A stretch of 64,000 nt of DNA, taken from the NCBI GenBank assembly GCA_900471925.1, contig UCGV01000039.1, forward strand, positions 1 through 64,000, read 5' to 3'. Below the pieces are notes generated by a model. That model was not told the origin of the DNA and searched no databases. It was given only the letters and a program-made list of their open reading frames with translations. Numbering within the stretch: position 1 is the first letter of the stretch; every line of letters starts with the position of its first letter. A program made the translations under genes and the position numbers. Of this stretch, positions 7,688 to 15,883 are shown in pieces. The DNA is from Hyphomicrobiales bacterium (GTDB lineage Bacteria > Pseudomonadota > Alphaproteobacteria > Rhizobiales > Rhizobiaceae).

Positions 7688-8737
7688 ATGCGTTACAATC
7701 AACTCGGAAATACCGGACTTTTCGTATCCGAAATCTGCCTCGGCACCATGACCTTCGGTGAAGCGACGCAGGGCACCATCTGGGGCAACATCGCCGATGT
7801 CGATCAGAAGGCCGCCGATGAAATCGTCCAGCGCTCGCTGGAGGCCGGCGTCAATTTCATCGACACCGCAGACGTTTATTCCGTCGGCGAATCCGAACGC
7901 CTGCTCGGCCAGTCGCTGAAGAACCTCGGCGTGCCGCGCAAGGATGTCGTCATCGCCACCAAGGTCTATGGCGTCATGGGCGACAAGCCCAACGATCGTG
8001 GCGCCTCGCGCGGCCATATCATGGATTCCGTCGAAGCCAGCCTCAAGCGCCTGCAGACGGATCATATCGACCTCTACCAGATCCATGCCACCGATCCGGT
8101 GACCCCGATCGACGAGACGTTGCGTGCGCTCGACGATCTCGTCTCCCGTGGGCTGGTGCGTTATGTCGGCGTTTCCAACTGGCAGGCATGGCGCATCGCC
8201 AAGGCGCTCGGCGTTTCCGAACGCAAGGACTATGCCCGCTTCGAGACCGTGCAGGCCTATTATTCGATTGCCGGCCGCGATCTCGAACGCGATATCGTGC
8301 CGCTCATGCAGGAAGAAAAGCTCGGCCTCATGGTCTGGTCGCCGCTCGCCGGCGGCCTGCTCTCTGGCAAATACGGTCCGGGCGCACCCGGCAATGGCGA
8401 GGGACGCCGCGCCAATTTCGACTTCCCGCCCGTCGATAAGGACCGCGCCTGGGCCTGCGTTGCCGTCATGCGCGAAGTTGCCGAAAAGCACGGCGTCAGC
8501 GTCGCGACTGTTGCGCTTGCCTATATCCTCGCCAAGCCTTTCGTGACCACCGTCATCATCGGCGCCAAGCGTGTCGAACAGCTCGACCAGAACCTTGCCG
8601 CCGTCAAGCTGAAGCTCGATGCCGACGACATGAAGAAGCTCGATGAGGTCAGCGCACTTGCTCCGGAATATCCGGGCTGGATGCTGCCCCGCCAGGCTGC
8701 CGGCCGTCGCCCGGCCGATTTCGAGCCCAAGGCCTGA
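7688..8737 (+). CDS. Aldo/keto reductase
   Basis: A 349-residue NADPH-dependent oxidoreductase with a TIM-barrel fold. The catalytic tetrad can be seen: Asp and Tyr in FIDTADVYSVGESE (about residues 57-70), Lys in ATKVYG, and His in YQIHATDP. The cofactor end shows VVIIGAKRVEQLDQNL near residue 290. The frame is open upstream to 7538, but the ATG at 7688 aligns with the usual family start MRYNQLGNTGLFVSEICLG. Length is as expected. The gene stands alone, with a hairpin before it and a strong bidirectional terminator after; the substrate is unknown. Confidence 0.95.
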   Translation: MRYNQLGNTGLFVSEICLGTMTFGEATQGTIWGNIADVDQKAADEIVQRSLEAGVNFIDTADVYSVGESERLLGQSLKNLGVPRKDVVIATKVYGVMGDKPNDRGASRGHIMDSVEASLKRLQTDHIDLYQIHATDPVTPIDETLRALDDLVSRGLVRYVGVSNWQAWRIAKALGVSERKDYARFETVQAYYSIAGRDLERDIVPLMQEEKLGLMVWSPLAGGLLSGKYGPGAPGNGEGRRANFDFPPVDKDRAWACVAVMREVAEKHGVSVATVALAYILAKPFVTTVIIGAKRVEQLDQNLAAVKLKLDADDMKKLDEVSALAPEYPGWMLPRQAAGRRPADFEPKA

Positions 8738-8743
8738 TCAAAA

Positions 8744-8778
8744 GGGCCGCCGTTTCTGACGGCGGCCCTCTTATCTTT
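8744..8778. terminator. Bidirectional terminator between convergent genes
   Basis: Ten-base-pair arms GGGCCGCCGT (8744-8753) and ACGGCGGCCC (8759-8768) around TTCTG. T-rich tracts exist in both directions (TCTTATCTTTT rightwards, TTTTGATC leftwards), so it serves both the aldo/keto reductase and the DUF305 gene. Confidence 0.88.
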
Positions 8779-8785
8779 TGGCAGC

Positions 8786-9145
8786 TTACTTGGCGTGCGC
8801 CTTCAGCCAGGCATTCATCTCGGCAATTTCCGCCTCCTGCGCCTTGATGACGCCTTCGGCGAGTTTGCGGATCTCGGGAACCTTGCCATATTGCAGCTCG
8901 ATCTTCGCCATATCGATCGCGCCCTGGTGGTGCGGGATCATGCTGCGGACGAAATCGACATCCGTATTGCCGCTCATCTCGACCATCATATCCTTGTGCA
9001 TCCTGGCATTGGCCTCGGCAAAAGCATGGCTGGAGGGGCTATGGTCGCCCATCGGTTTCGACATATCCATGCCCTGCATATCCTCGGCAAAGGCCGGTCC
9101 AGCAAAGGCGATGATGGCGGAAACGGCGATGATTTTCAAAGACAT
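8786..9145 (-). CDS. DUF305 (CopM-like) periplasmic protein
   Basis: A 119-residue secreted protein: signal peptide MSLKIIAVSAIIAFAGPAFA, a Met-rich start (MQGMDMSKPMGDH), then the DUF305 helical domain with the hallmark MIPHHQGAIDMAKIEL and evenly spaced His, Met and Asp residues. DUF305 proteins bind metal ions, and the cyanobacterial CopM member binds copper (family knowledge). The next gene upstream encodes another small secreted Met/His-rich protein sharing the GMDMSK motif, so a joint role in copper binding is likely but inferred. Confidence 0.9.
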   Translation of the reverse strand: MSLKIIAVSAIIAFAGPAFAEDMQGMDMSKPMGDHSPSSHAFAEANARMHKDMMVEMSGNTDVDFVRSMIPHHQGAIDMAKIELQYGKVPEIRKLAEGVIKAQEAEIAEMNAWLKAHAK

Positions 9146-9217
9146 GAGTATTCCTTCCTCTGTCTGACAATAGGTTCTGATGGCAGCATATCGCTGCCGT
9201 TTTGAATAAAGGGATCG

Positions 9218-9583
9218 TCAGCCGAAGCGGGGAGGCGGCGCCTGCGGTGCCGGCCCGTTGTCGCTGAGTGCCCGGTCGAGCGCCGGGGAAGGATAGGCAA
9301 AGGCAGCCTTGCCCGCATCAGCAAGAAGATCGGCCGGCGGCAGCACCATGCAGGCTGCGCAGAGCGGCATATGGGCGGTACCCGTAGAGCAAGGGTCTTT
9401 CGCGGATGTCTCCTTGGCGGCCATCTTGGACATATCCATGCCGTCGGTATGGTGGTGCATCGCGCTGGTTTCGGTCTGAACGGGCATGCTCATCGACGCG
9501 CAGGTCGGACAGCCTGCCCATGCGGACAAGGTGCTGTAGACCAGCCAGCCGAAGAACATCGTCATGAGGGCGAAAGCGCGCAT
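9218..9583 (-). CDS. Small secreted Met/His-rich protein
   Basis: A 121-residue protein beginning with a signal peptide or single anchor (MRAFALMTMFFGWLVYSTLSAWA) and then CPTC, a Met/His cluster (SAMHHHTDGMDMSKMA) and a second Cys pair (LCAAC). The spacing of Cys, His and Met suggests metal binding and recalls DUF2946-type proteins, but I cannot place it with certainty. The ATG at 9583 puts the signal peptide at the N-terminus; an in-frame ATG at 9634 would overlap the upstream gene. The next gene downstream is the DUF305 protein, which shares the GMDMSK motif. Confidence 0.75.
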   Translation of the reverse strand: MRAFALMTMFFGWLVYSTLSAWAGCPTCASMSMPVQTETSAMHHHTDGMDMSKMAAKETSAKDPCSTGTAHMPLCAACMVLPPADLLADAGKAAFAYPSPALDRALSDNGPAPQAPPPRFG

Positions 9584-9623
9584 GGGAAAAACATAGGCAG
9601 GTGCGGGCGAAAAGCCAAGCACG

Positions 9624-10379
9624 TCAGGAGGCAATCACCTTATGCACGATCTGGTAATCTCGGCTCTCTTCGCCGAGCGGTGCCACGGGCCAGTCCCATC
9701 CGGCCTTCGCTTCGGGCGGCGGCACGCCATGCAGCAGGTCGGCCTCCTCATGCACTTTGCCGGTGCGATCGATGACGGCATAGGAAATGTCGGTCACCAG
9801 GCAGGTCCGGCAGGGCAGGTCGGCGAGACCCTGAATATGCGCCGCGATCAGTCGTTCCACCGTATCCGCAGGCATTCCGGGGGAGGCTTCCGCCTCGTAT
9901 CGCCGTTTGACGCCGCGGCCGATCTGCGAGAGCAGGTTGGCCGAGACCACGAAATCGAGATAGGGCACGCTGCGCAGGAAGCCGAGCGGCTCCGCATCCT
10001 TCCCTGCCTTGAGGTCGTCGTAGCCGGAGAGGTCGCGTTCGATCAGCCGCACGTTTCGATAGCGCTTGCCCCGCAGCCGCAGGCGCACGGAGGCCAGATG
10101 CACGAGATCGACGAGCACGACCGTGTCGAAACGTGCCGCCAGATCCTCGATCGGCACGTCCCGCAGCAATCCGGAGCCGAGCACGACGGCGGTCCGCCGC
10201 TGCGATAGGTCCGCGATCGCGGCGCGAATGGCATCCTTGCTGTTCGCCTCATGGGCCGCCCAATCCCGCGCGCAGCGGCCGGCGCGCGACCAGAGATTGA
10301 CCGAATAGCGCACGAAGCGGCGATGGGCGCTGCCGGTGACCACTGACGTGGCGAGATACTGAAGGGCTTCCGCGATCAT
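9624..10379 (-). CDS. Uncharacterised protein with a Rossmann/methyltransferase-like segment
   Basis: A 251-residue cytosolic protein I cannot assign. Residues 64-100 (TAVVLGSGLLRDVPIEDLA, then DTVVLVDLVHLASVRL) look like the first two strands of an S-adenosylmethionine-dependent methyltransferase: a glycine turn after strand 1 and an acidic residue after strand 2. FVVSANLLSQIG near residue 144 could be strand 4. The classical GxGxG is reduced to GSG, so activity is uncertain. It precedes the Met/His-rich and DUF305 genes on the same strand and diverges from hisS, but nothing in sequence links it to metals or histidine. Confidence 0.7.
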   Translation of the reverse strand: MIAEALQYLATSVVTGSAHRRFVRYSVNLWSRAGRCARDWAAHEANSKDAIRAAIADLSQRRTAVVLGSGLLRDVPIEDLAARFDTVVLVDLVHLASVRLRLRGKRYRNVRLIERDLSGYDDLKAGKDAEPLGFLRSVPYLDFVVSANLLSQIGRGVKRRYEAEASPGMPADTVERLIAAHIQGLADLPCRTCLVTDISYAVIDRTGKVHEEADLLHGVPPPEAKAGWDWPVAPLGEESRDYQIVHKVIAS

Positions 10380-10514
10380 GGCGATATTCCGGTTTACGGT
10401 CCTTTCCGCATCGTTCCATCGATTCTGGTCGCCATATCAAGACCCTTGCCCTTGCCGCTAACCGCCCAATCCGCTAGGAAACCGCCACTGTCACATATGT
10501 GGAAATCCCCCGAA

Positions 10515-12029
10515 ATGAACGACAAGCAGAAGAAACCGCAAAAGCTCAAGGCCCGCCTTCCGCGCGGCTTTGTTGACCGCTCCGCAGCCGATCTCCGCGC
10601 CGTCAATGAAATGACCGCGAAGATCCGCGAGGTCTACGAGCATTATGGTTTCGATCCGGTCGAAACGCCGCTGCTTGAATATACCGATGCGCTCGGCAAG
10701 TTTCTGCCGGATAGCGACCGCCCGAACGAGGGCGTCTTCTCGCTGCAGGACGATGACGAGCAGTGGATGTCGCTGCGCTACGACCTGACGGCGCCGCTTG
10801 CCCGCCATGTCGCCGAGAATTTCAACGAGATCCAGCTTCCCTACCGCACCTATCGCGCCGGCTACGTCTTCCGTAACGAAAAGCCGGGTCCGGGCCGTTT
10901 CCGGCAGTTCATGCAGTTCGATGCCGATACGGTCGGTGCACCCGGCGTCCAGGCCGATGCCGAAATGTGCATGATGATGTCGGATACGCTGGAAGCGCTC
11001 GGCATCAAGCGCGGCGACTATGTGATCCGCGTCAACAACCGCAAGGTTCTGGACGGCGTGCTGGAAGCGATCGGCCTCGGCGGTGACGACAAGGCCGGCC
11101 AGCGCCTCAACGTGCTGCGCGCCATCGACAAGCTCGACAAGTTCGGCCCCGAAGGTGTGGCCCTTCTGCTTGGCCCCGGCCGCAAGGATGAGTCCGGCGA
11201 TTTCACCAAGGGCGCCGGCCTCGACCAGAGCCAGATCGAGAAGGTTCTCTTCTTCGTCGGCATCAAGGATTATGCCGAAAGCGCTGCTCAGCTCGCCGAG
11301 CTGGTCGCTGGCACGAGCAGGGGCGTCGAAGGTGTCGAAGAGCTGAATTTCATCGGCGCGCTCGTCACCAGCGCCGGCTATCAGTCGGATCGCATCAAGA
11401 TCGATCCCTCTGTCGTGCGTGGCCTCGAATATTATACTGGCCCGGTCTATGAGGCCGAACTGCTCTTCGACGTCACCAATGAAAAGGGCGAGAAGGTCGT
11501 TTTCGGCTCCGTCGGCGGCGGCGGCCGGTATGACGGTCTCGTCTCCCGTTTCATGGGCCAGCCGGTTCCGGCAACGGGCTTCTCCATCGGCGTTTCGCGC
11601 CTGATGACGGCGTTGAAGAACCTCGGCAAGCTCGGACAGCAGGACATCATCGAGCCAGTACTCGTCACCGTCATGGATGGCGATGTCGAGGCGATGGGCC
11701 GCTACCAGCGCTTCACACAGGAGCTTCGTGCCGCCGGTATCCGCGCCGAAATGTTTCAGGGTAACTGGAAGAAATTCGGCAACCAGCTGAAATATGCCGA
11801 CCGGCGCGGCTGCCCGATCGCCATCATCCAGGGCGGCGACGAGCGTGCGCAGGGCGTGGTCCAGATCAAGGATCTGATCGAGGGCAAGCGCCTCTCCGGC
11901 GAGATCGAAGACAACACGACCTGGCGCGAAGCGCGCGTCGCGCAGGAAACCGTTGCGGAAGCCGATCTGATCGCCAAGGTGAAGGAAATCCTCGCCGCCC
12001 AGGCGGAGGACCGGAAGAGGGCGGGCTGA
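10515..12029 (+). CDS. hisS: Histidyl-tRNA synthetase
   Basis: A 504-residue class II synthetase that charges tRNA-His. Motif 2 reads FRNEKPGPGRFRQFMQFDAD; the histidine-binding loop GLEYYTGPVYEAEL and the motif 3-side GGGGRYDGLVSRFMG are intact, followed by an anticodon-binding domain (VLVTVMDGD to the end). It is some 80 residues longer than the common bacterial form and has the divergent features reported for alphaproteobacterial HisRS, which charge tRNA-His without G-1 (established knowledge). The ATG at 10515 is preferred; an in-frame ATG lies at 10497. It sits one base before hisZ and likely forms an operon hisS-hisZ-hisG. Confidence 0.97.
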   Translation: MNDKQKKPQKLKARLPRGFVDRSAADLRAVNEMTAKIREVYEHYGFDPVETPLLEYTDALGKFLPDSDRPNEGVFSLQDDDEQWMSLRYDLTAPLARHVAENFNEIQLPYRTYRAGYVFRNEKPGPGRFRQFMQFDADTVGAPGVQADAEMCMMMSDTLEALGIKRGDYVIRVNNRKVLDGVLEAIGLGGDDKAGQRLNVLRAIDKLDKFGPEGVALLLGPGRKDESGDFTKGAGLDQSQIEKVLFFVGIKDYAESAAQLAELVAGTSRGVEGVEELNFIGALVTSAGYQSDRIKIDPSVVRGLEYYTGPVYEAELLFDVTNEKGEKVVFGSVGGGGRYDGLVSRFMGQPVPATGFSIGVSRLMTALKNLGKLGQQDIIEPVLVTVMDGDVEAMGRYQRFTQELRAAGIRAEMFQGNWKKFGNQLKYADRRGCPIAIIQGGDERAQGVVQIKDLIEGKRLSGEIEDNTTWREARVAQETVAEADLIAKVKEILAAQAEDRKRAG

Positions 12030-12030
12030 T

Positions 12031-13152
12031 ATGGCCCTCATCAATCTCCCTGATTTTTCCGGCGAGCTTCTGGACGAGTTTTCCGCCCGCAAGGCGGAGC
12101 GCATCGACACACCGGTCATCCAGCCGGCCGAACCCTTTCTCGATATCGCCGGCGAAGATCTTCGCCGGCGTATTTTCATGACGGAAAGCGAAACCGGCGC
12201 CAGCCTCTGCCTGCGCCCGGAATTCACCATTCCCGTCTGTCTGCGCCATATCGAGAGCGCCACGGGCACGCCGAAGCGTTACTCCTATCTCGGTGAGGTC
12301 TTCCGTCAGCGTCGCGACGGCAGCAACGAGTTCTATCAGGCCGGCATCGAAGATCTCGGCGATATCAATCTCGCCAGCGCCGATGCCCGCGCGATCGGCG
12401 ATGCCGTCGGCATCCTGTCGCGGCTGCTGCCCGGCCGGCAACTGTCGGTGACGATCGGCGATCAGGCCGTGTTCGAGGCCGTCGTGCAGGCGCTCGGCCT
12501 GCCGCTCGGCTGGCAGAAGCGTCTGATCCATGCTTTCGGCAACATGGTCCAGCTCGAGAGCCTGTTGGCGAGCCTCGTCAGCCCGCAATTCGTTACCGGC
12601 CTCGACGACAAGGTTGCGCAGTTGGTCGGTCTCGAGGATGAAGCGGCGCTGATCGCCCATATTGACGAAACGATGCAAGCCACCGGCTATTCCACCAATG
12701 CCAGCCGCTCGCCGCAGGAAATTGCCCGTCGTCTCAAAGAGAAGCTCGTACTCTCCGAGACCCGTCTCGATGACGCGGCCTTCCAGGTGCTGGAACAGTT
12801 CCTATCGCTCAACGTGCCGCTTGTGAACGCTTCCGCTGCACTCTCGCATTTCGCCGATGCGGCGGGCCTGAAGCTCGGCAACGCGCTCGCCCGCTTCGAT
12901 GGCCGTGTCGCGGCCCTTTCCAATGCCGGCGTCGATCTCTCGCTCATCGAATACCGGGCGGCCTTCGGTCGCCCGCTAGATTATTATACCGGCCTTGTCT
13001 TTGAGGTGACCGCCGAAGATTCGCCAGCGGTTCTGGCCGGTGGCGGCCGCTTCGACAGGCTGATGACTTTCCTCGGCGCCAAGGACCGTATTCCGGCTGT
13101 CGGCTTCTCTCTCTGGCTCGACCGTATCGAAACCGAAAGGGCTGCCGCATGA
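12031..13152 (+). CDS. hisZ: ATP phosphoribosyltransferase regulatory subunit
   Basis: A 373-residue HisS-like protein without aminoacylation function that pairs with short HisG to form the first enzyme of histidine biosynthesis. It keeps the class II core (CLRPEFTIPVCLRHI; YLGEVFRQRRDGSNEFYQAG; RPLDYYTGLVFEV; GGGRFDRLM) but ends soon after, lacking the anticodon-binding domain that hisS next door has. It starts at ATG one base after the hisS stop and overlaps hisG by 4 bp (ATGA), indicating tight co-translation. Confidence 0.96.
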   Translation: MALINLPDFSGELLDEFSARKAERIDTPVIQPAEPFLDIAGEDLRRRIFMTESETGASLCLRPEFTIPVCLRHIESATGTPKRYSYLGEVFRQRRDGSNEFYQAGIEDLGDINLASADARAIGDAVGILSRLLPGRQLSVTIGDQAVFEAVVQALGLPLGWQKRLIHAFGNMVQLESLLASLVSPQFVTGLDDKVAQLVGLEDEAALIAHIDETMQATGYSTNASRSPQEIARRLKEKLVLSETRLDDAAFQVLEQFLSLNVPLVNASAALSHFADAAGLKLGNALARFDGRVAALSNAGVDLSLIEYRAAFGRPLDYYTGLVFEVTAEDSPAVLAGGGRFDRLMTFLGAKDRIPAVGFSLWLDRIETERAAA

Positions 13153-13844
13153 CGATCACCATTGCGCTTCCCTCCAAGGGCCGCATGAAGGATGACTGCT
13201 CTGCGATCTTCGAGCGGGCTGGCCTGAAAATCTACGCCGTCGGCAATGAGCGCTCCTATCGCGGCCGCGTCGAAGGCTGGGACGATGTGGAAATTGCCTT
13301 CCTCTCCGCCTCGGAAATTTCCCGCGAGCTTGGCAACGGTTCGATCGATTTCGGCGTTACCGGCGAAGATCTCGTGCGCGAAGGATTGGCGGAAGCCGAC
13401 AAGCGGGTGGAATTCTGCGCCCGGCTCGGCTTCGGCCATGCCGATGTCGTCGTCGCCGTGCCGGAGATTTGGCTGGATGTCGATACGATGGCGGATCTGG
13501 TTGATGTCGCCGCCGATTTCCGCGCGCGTCATGGCCGGCGCCTGGCGATCGCCACGAAATACTGGCGCCTGACCCAGCAGTTCTTCTCCAGCCAGCACGG
13601 TATCCAGCTTTACCGCATCGTGGAAAGCCTGGGCGCCACGGAAGGCGCGCCCGCTTCCGGCTCGGCCGATATCATCGTCGATATCACCTCTACCGGCTCG
13701 ACCCTGCGCGCCAACCACCTCAAGGTGCTCTCCGACGGCGTCATCCTGCGCTCGGAAGCCTGCCTCGTGCGCGCCCGCAAGGACACGCATGCCGATATGC
13801 CGACGGTGAATGCAATTGTCGAGGCCGTGCGCTCGGTTCTCTGA
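13149..13844 (+). CDS. hisG: ATP phosphoribosyltransferase, short form
   Basis: A 231-residue catalytic subunit that joins ATP and PRPP to begin histidine synthesis. It begins TIALPSKGRMKDDC and has the family blocks IDFGVTGEDLVREG and, late, the PRPP-binding loop DIIVDITSTGSTLRANHL. At 231 residues it is the short form, lacking the C-terminal regulatory ACT-like domain, and so needs HisZ, whose gene overlaps it by 4 bp. A strong bidirectional terminator follows 28 bp after the stop. Confidence 0.97.
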   Translation: MTITIALPSKGRMKDDCSAIFERAGLKIYAVGNERSYRGRVEGWDDVEIAFLSASEISRELGNGSIDFGVTGEDLVREGLAEADKRVEFCARLGFGHADVVVAVPEIWLDVDTMADLVDVAADFRARHGRRLAIATKYWRLTQQFFSSQHGIQLYRIVESLGATEGAPASGSADIIVDITSTGSTLRANHLKVLSDGVILRSEACLVRARKDTHADMPTVNAIVEAVRSVL

Positions 13845-13871
13845 AATCGAATGTCGGAATTGGGAACATAG

Positions 13872-13903
13872 AAAAACCCGCCGTCATCAGACGGCGGGTT
13901 TTT
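13872..13903. terminator. Bidirectional terminator after hisG
   Basis: AAAAACCCGCCGT (13872-13884), loop CATCAG, ACGGCGGGTTTTT (13891-13903). Thirteen perfect base pairs with A and T tracts on the two sides end hisG rightwards and the DoxX gene leftwards. Confidence 0.92.
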
Positions 13904-13926
13904 GCATGCTTGGGAGGATATGCTGA

Positions 13927-14376
13927 TTAGCGGGCAGCGACCGCCTGCAGGCCGCGGCGAGCGTCGACCGAGTAGGCGCCAGCGCCATTGGTGGCGAGCA
14001 TGATGTAGGCGCCGGCCAGCGTGATGTTCTTCAGGAAGTTCACGAAATTCAGGCCGTTGATCCAGCCGTTTGCAGCAGCCGGGAAGTCAGGGACGTTGAC
14101 GGTCGGCAGGTGGAAGACGATGCCGGTGAACACACAGAAGGCAGCGATCAGCCAGCCCGTGTAGCGGACCTGGTAGCCGATGAGCACGGAAGCGCCCATG
14201 ACGAGTTCGAAGAGACCGGCGAGGTAGGTCAGCGCCGTGGAAGCCGGAAGGCCGGCACCTGCGATCATGCCGGCTGTGGAAGCCGGATCAGTCACTTTGC
14301 CGAAGCCGGCAAAGAGGAACATGAAGGACAGAAGGATGCGGGCGAGAAGGATGAGGACGTTGTTCGTATTCGACAT
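13927..14376 (-). CDS. DoxX family membrane protein
   Basis: A 149-residue inner-membrane protein with four hydrophobic helices. The DoxX signature ARILLSFMFLFAGFGKV is at residues 9-25, followed by ASTALTYLAGLFELVMGASVL and WLIAAFCVFTGIVFHLP. The frame is open to 14421, but the ATG at 14376 gives the usual start (MSNTNNVLILLARI). DoxX proteins are linked to quinone and thiol redox stress in other bacteria (family knowledge). It is divergent from a glutathione S-transferase gene across about 210 bp, which suggests a shared redox-stress theme. Confidence 0.92.
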   Translation of the reverse strand: MSNTNNVLILLARILLSFMFLFAGFGKVTDPASTAGMIAGAGLPASTALTYLAGLFELVMGASVLIGYQVRYTGWLIAAFCVFTGIVFHLPTVNVPDFPAAANGWINGLNFVNFLKNITLAGAYIMLATNGAGAYSVDARRGLQAVAAR

Positions 14377-14589
14377 GGACGTTGCTCCGTTAATGGGTCT
14401 TGAGGTCTTGTGCCCCGGCACCGTGTTTGACCTCGTGTGAAACCTATTTCGCGCTTTTCCTGTGTCTTGGAAAGATAAACGTCAGCGGACAGTTTGTTCA
14501 CTAATTTGAAACGATCGCCCGGCTTGCTTCGCCTTGCGTTGCAGTACGGCCGTCTTCTATGGTCACCATCCTCACCCAAGGAGAAACTG

Positions 14590-15300
14590 ATGGCAGACCT
14601 TTCCGCATTTCCGATCACCGGCCGCTGGCCGGCGAAAAATCCCGATATAATCCAGCTCTATTCGCTTCAGACGCCTAACGGCGTGAAGATTTCGATCGCG
14701 CTGGAAGAACTCGGCCTGCCCTATGAGCCGCACTATGTGTCTTTCGCGACCACGGACCAGAAGACAGCGGAATTCGTCTCGCTGAATCCCAATGGCCGCA
14801 TTCCGTCGATCATAGATCCCAACGGTCCGGATGGAAAGCCGATCGGCCTTTTCGAATCCGGCGCGATCCTGCTCTATCTGGCGGAAAAGACCGGCAAGCT
14901 GATCCCGGCCGATGCCGCGGGCCGCTACGAAACCATCCAGTGGGTCTTCTTCCAGATGGCGGGCGTCGGCCCGATGCTCGGCCAGTTCGGTCACTTCTAC
15001 AAATTTGCGGCTGACAAGGTCGCCAACAATTCCTATCCGGTCGAGCGTTATCGCGACGAGGCCAAGCGCCTGCTCGGCGTGCTGGAAAGCCGCCTGCAGG
15101 GCCGCCAGTGGATCATGGGCGACCAATACACGATCGCCGACATCACCACCTTCCCGTGGATCCGCGGTGCCGACATTTTCTATGGCGGCCGCGAGGTGCT
15201 GGAATACGCAAAATTCCCCGCCGTCATGGACTGGCTGCAGCGCTGCATCGCTCGTCCGGCGAGCGAGAAGGGCCTCAACATTCCGGTAAAGCCGGCCTGA
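14590..15300 (+). CDS. Glutathione S-transferase family protein
   Basis: A 236-residue cytosolic enzyme of the Ure2p/YfcG/YghU type. The thioredoxin-like N-domain contains the glutathione site TPNGVKISIALEELGLPYE and the cis-Pro and Glu-Ser turn NGRIPSIID and FESGAILLYLAEKTG (residues 58-100). The C-domain is helical, with MGDQYTIADITTFPW near residue 176, a conserved N-capping box. The ATG at 14590 follows a good AAGGAG site. Some members act as disulfide reductases rather than transferases, so the exact reaction is open. Confidence 0.93.
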   Translation: MADLSAFPITGRWPAKNPDIIQLYSLQTPNGVKISIALEELGLPYEPHYVSFATTDQKTAEFVSLNPNGRIPSIIDPNGPDGKPIGLFESGAILLYLAEKTGKLIPADAAGRYETIQWVFFQMAGVGPMLGQFGHFYKFAADKVANNSYPVERYRDEAKRLLGVLESRLQGRQWIMGDQYTIADITTFPWIRGADIFYGGREVLEYAKFPAVMDWLQRCIARPASEKGLNIPVKPA

Positions 15301-15321
15301 ACCTCTTCTCAGAGGAAATAG

Positions 15322-15350
15322 AAAAGGCCGGTCGCGAGACCGGCCTTTTT
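15322..15350. terminator. Bidirectional terminator
   Basis: AAAAGGCCGGTC (15322-15333), loop GCGA, GACCGGCCTTTT (15338-15349). Perfect 12-bp stem between the GST gene and the convergent gene ending at 15371. Confidence 0.92.
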
Positions 15351-15370
15351 CTTGAAGCCATGCCGGCAGA

Positions 15371-15883
15371 TTACTGCCGGCTGGCGATCTGGCTGACGCC
15401 TTCCAGTTTGAAGCGCGGGAAGACGAAAACGCCGACCATGCTGCCGCTGTACTTTTCTTCCAGCCCGTTGGATTCGCCCATGCAGAAAAGCGGCTGGCGG
15501 AAGCCGTTCGGCATGATGATGGTGGTCGAAAAACAGAAGGATGAGGAAAGCGTCGCCGCCTGTTCGAAGAGCTGCAGGATATGGTTGCGATCCTTGGCGT
15601 CGTAGCAACGCACCAGGCTCAACAGGCCGCATTCCTGCGCCGAGAGACCGTGCAGCATCGCGCTCCAGTCGCCGAGCTTTATAACGCCCGTCGAAAAGTC
15701 TCCGATCCAGCTTTCGGAGACGGAAAATTGCGCCAACATTTCCTGATTATGATTGTTGTAGTCCAGCGAGCCGGGCATGAAAGGTGCGGCAGCATTGGCT
15801 TTGGCGATTTTAAACAAGGCGTTCCCCAATTCGGGCGCGGCTGGTTGGCCGCACGCTCGGCAAACACAAAGAAACAGGATCAC
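15371..15883 (-). CDS. Uncharacterised PAS-like small protein
   Basis: Up to 170 residues, from a GTG at 15883; a TTG in the same frame about 22 codons in is an alternative start. I do not recognise a named family. Residues 40-165 look like one PAS-type domain: a helical entry (FKIAKANAAAPFMPGSLDYNN split around residue 35), SVSESWIGDFSTGVIKLGDWSAML, a helix (HILQLFEQAATLSSSFCF), and two closing strands (PLFCMGESNGL; SMVGVFVFPRF). There is no output domain, so it may bind a ligand or another protein. The upstream region is long and AT-rich, which suggests complex regulation. Confidence 0.7.
   Translation of the reverse strand: MILFLCVCRACGQPAAPELGNALFKIAKANAAAPFMPGSLDYNNHNQEMLAQFSVSESWIGDFSTGVIKLGDWSAMLHGLSAQECGLLSLVRCYDAKDRNHILQLFEQAATLSSSFCFSTTIIMPNGFRQPLFCMGESNGLEEKYSGSMVGVFVFPRFKLEGVSQIASRQ

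Noticed and set aside
10491..12269. Very long open frame on the minus strand opposite hisS and the start of hisZ
   Set aside because: It is the mirror of GC-rich codon use in hisS/hisZ. The product has no domain and the sense genes are unmistakable.
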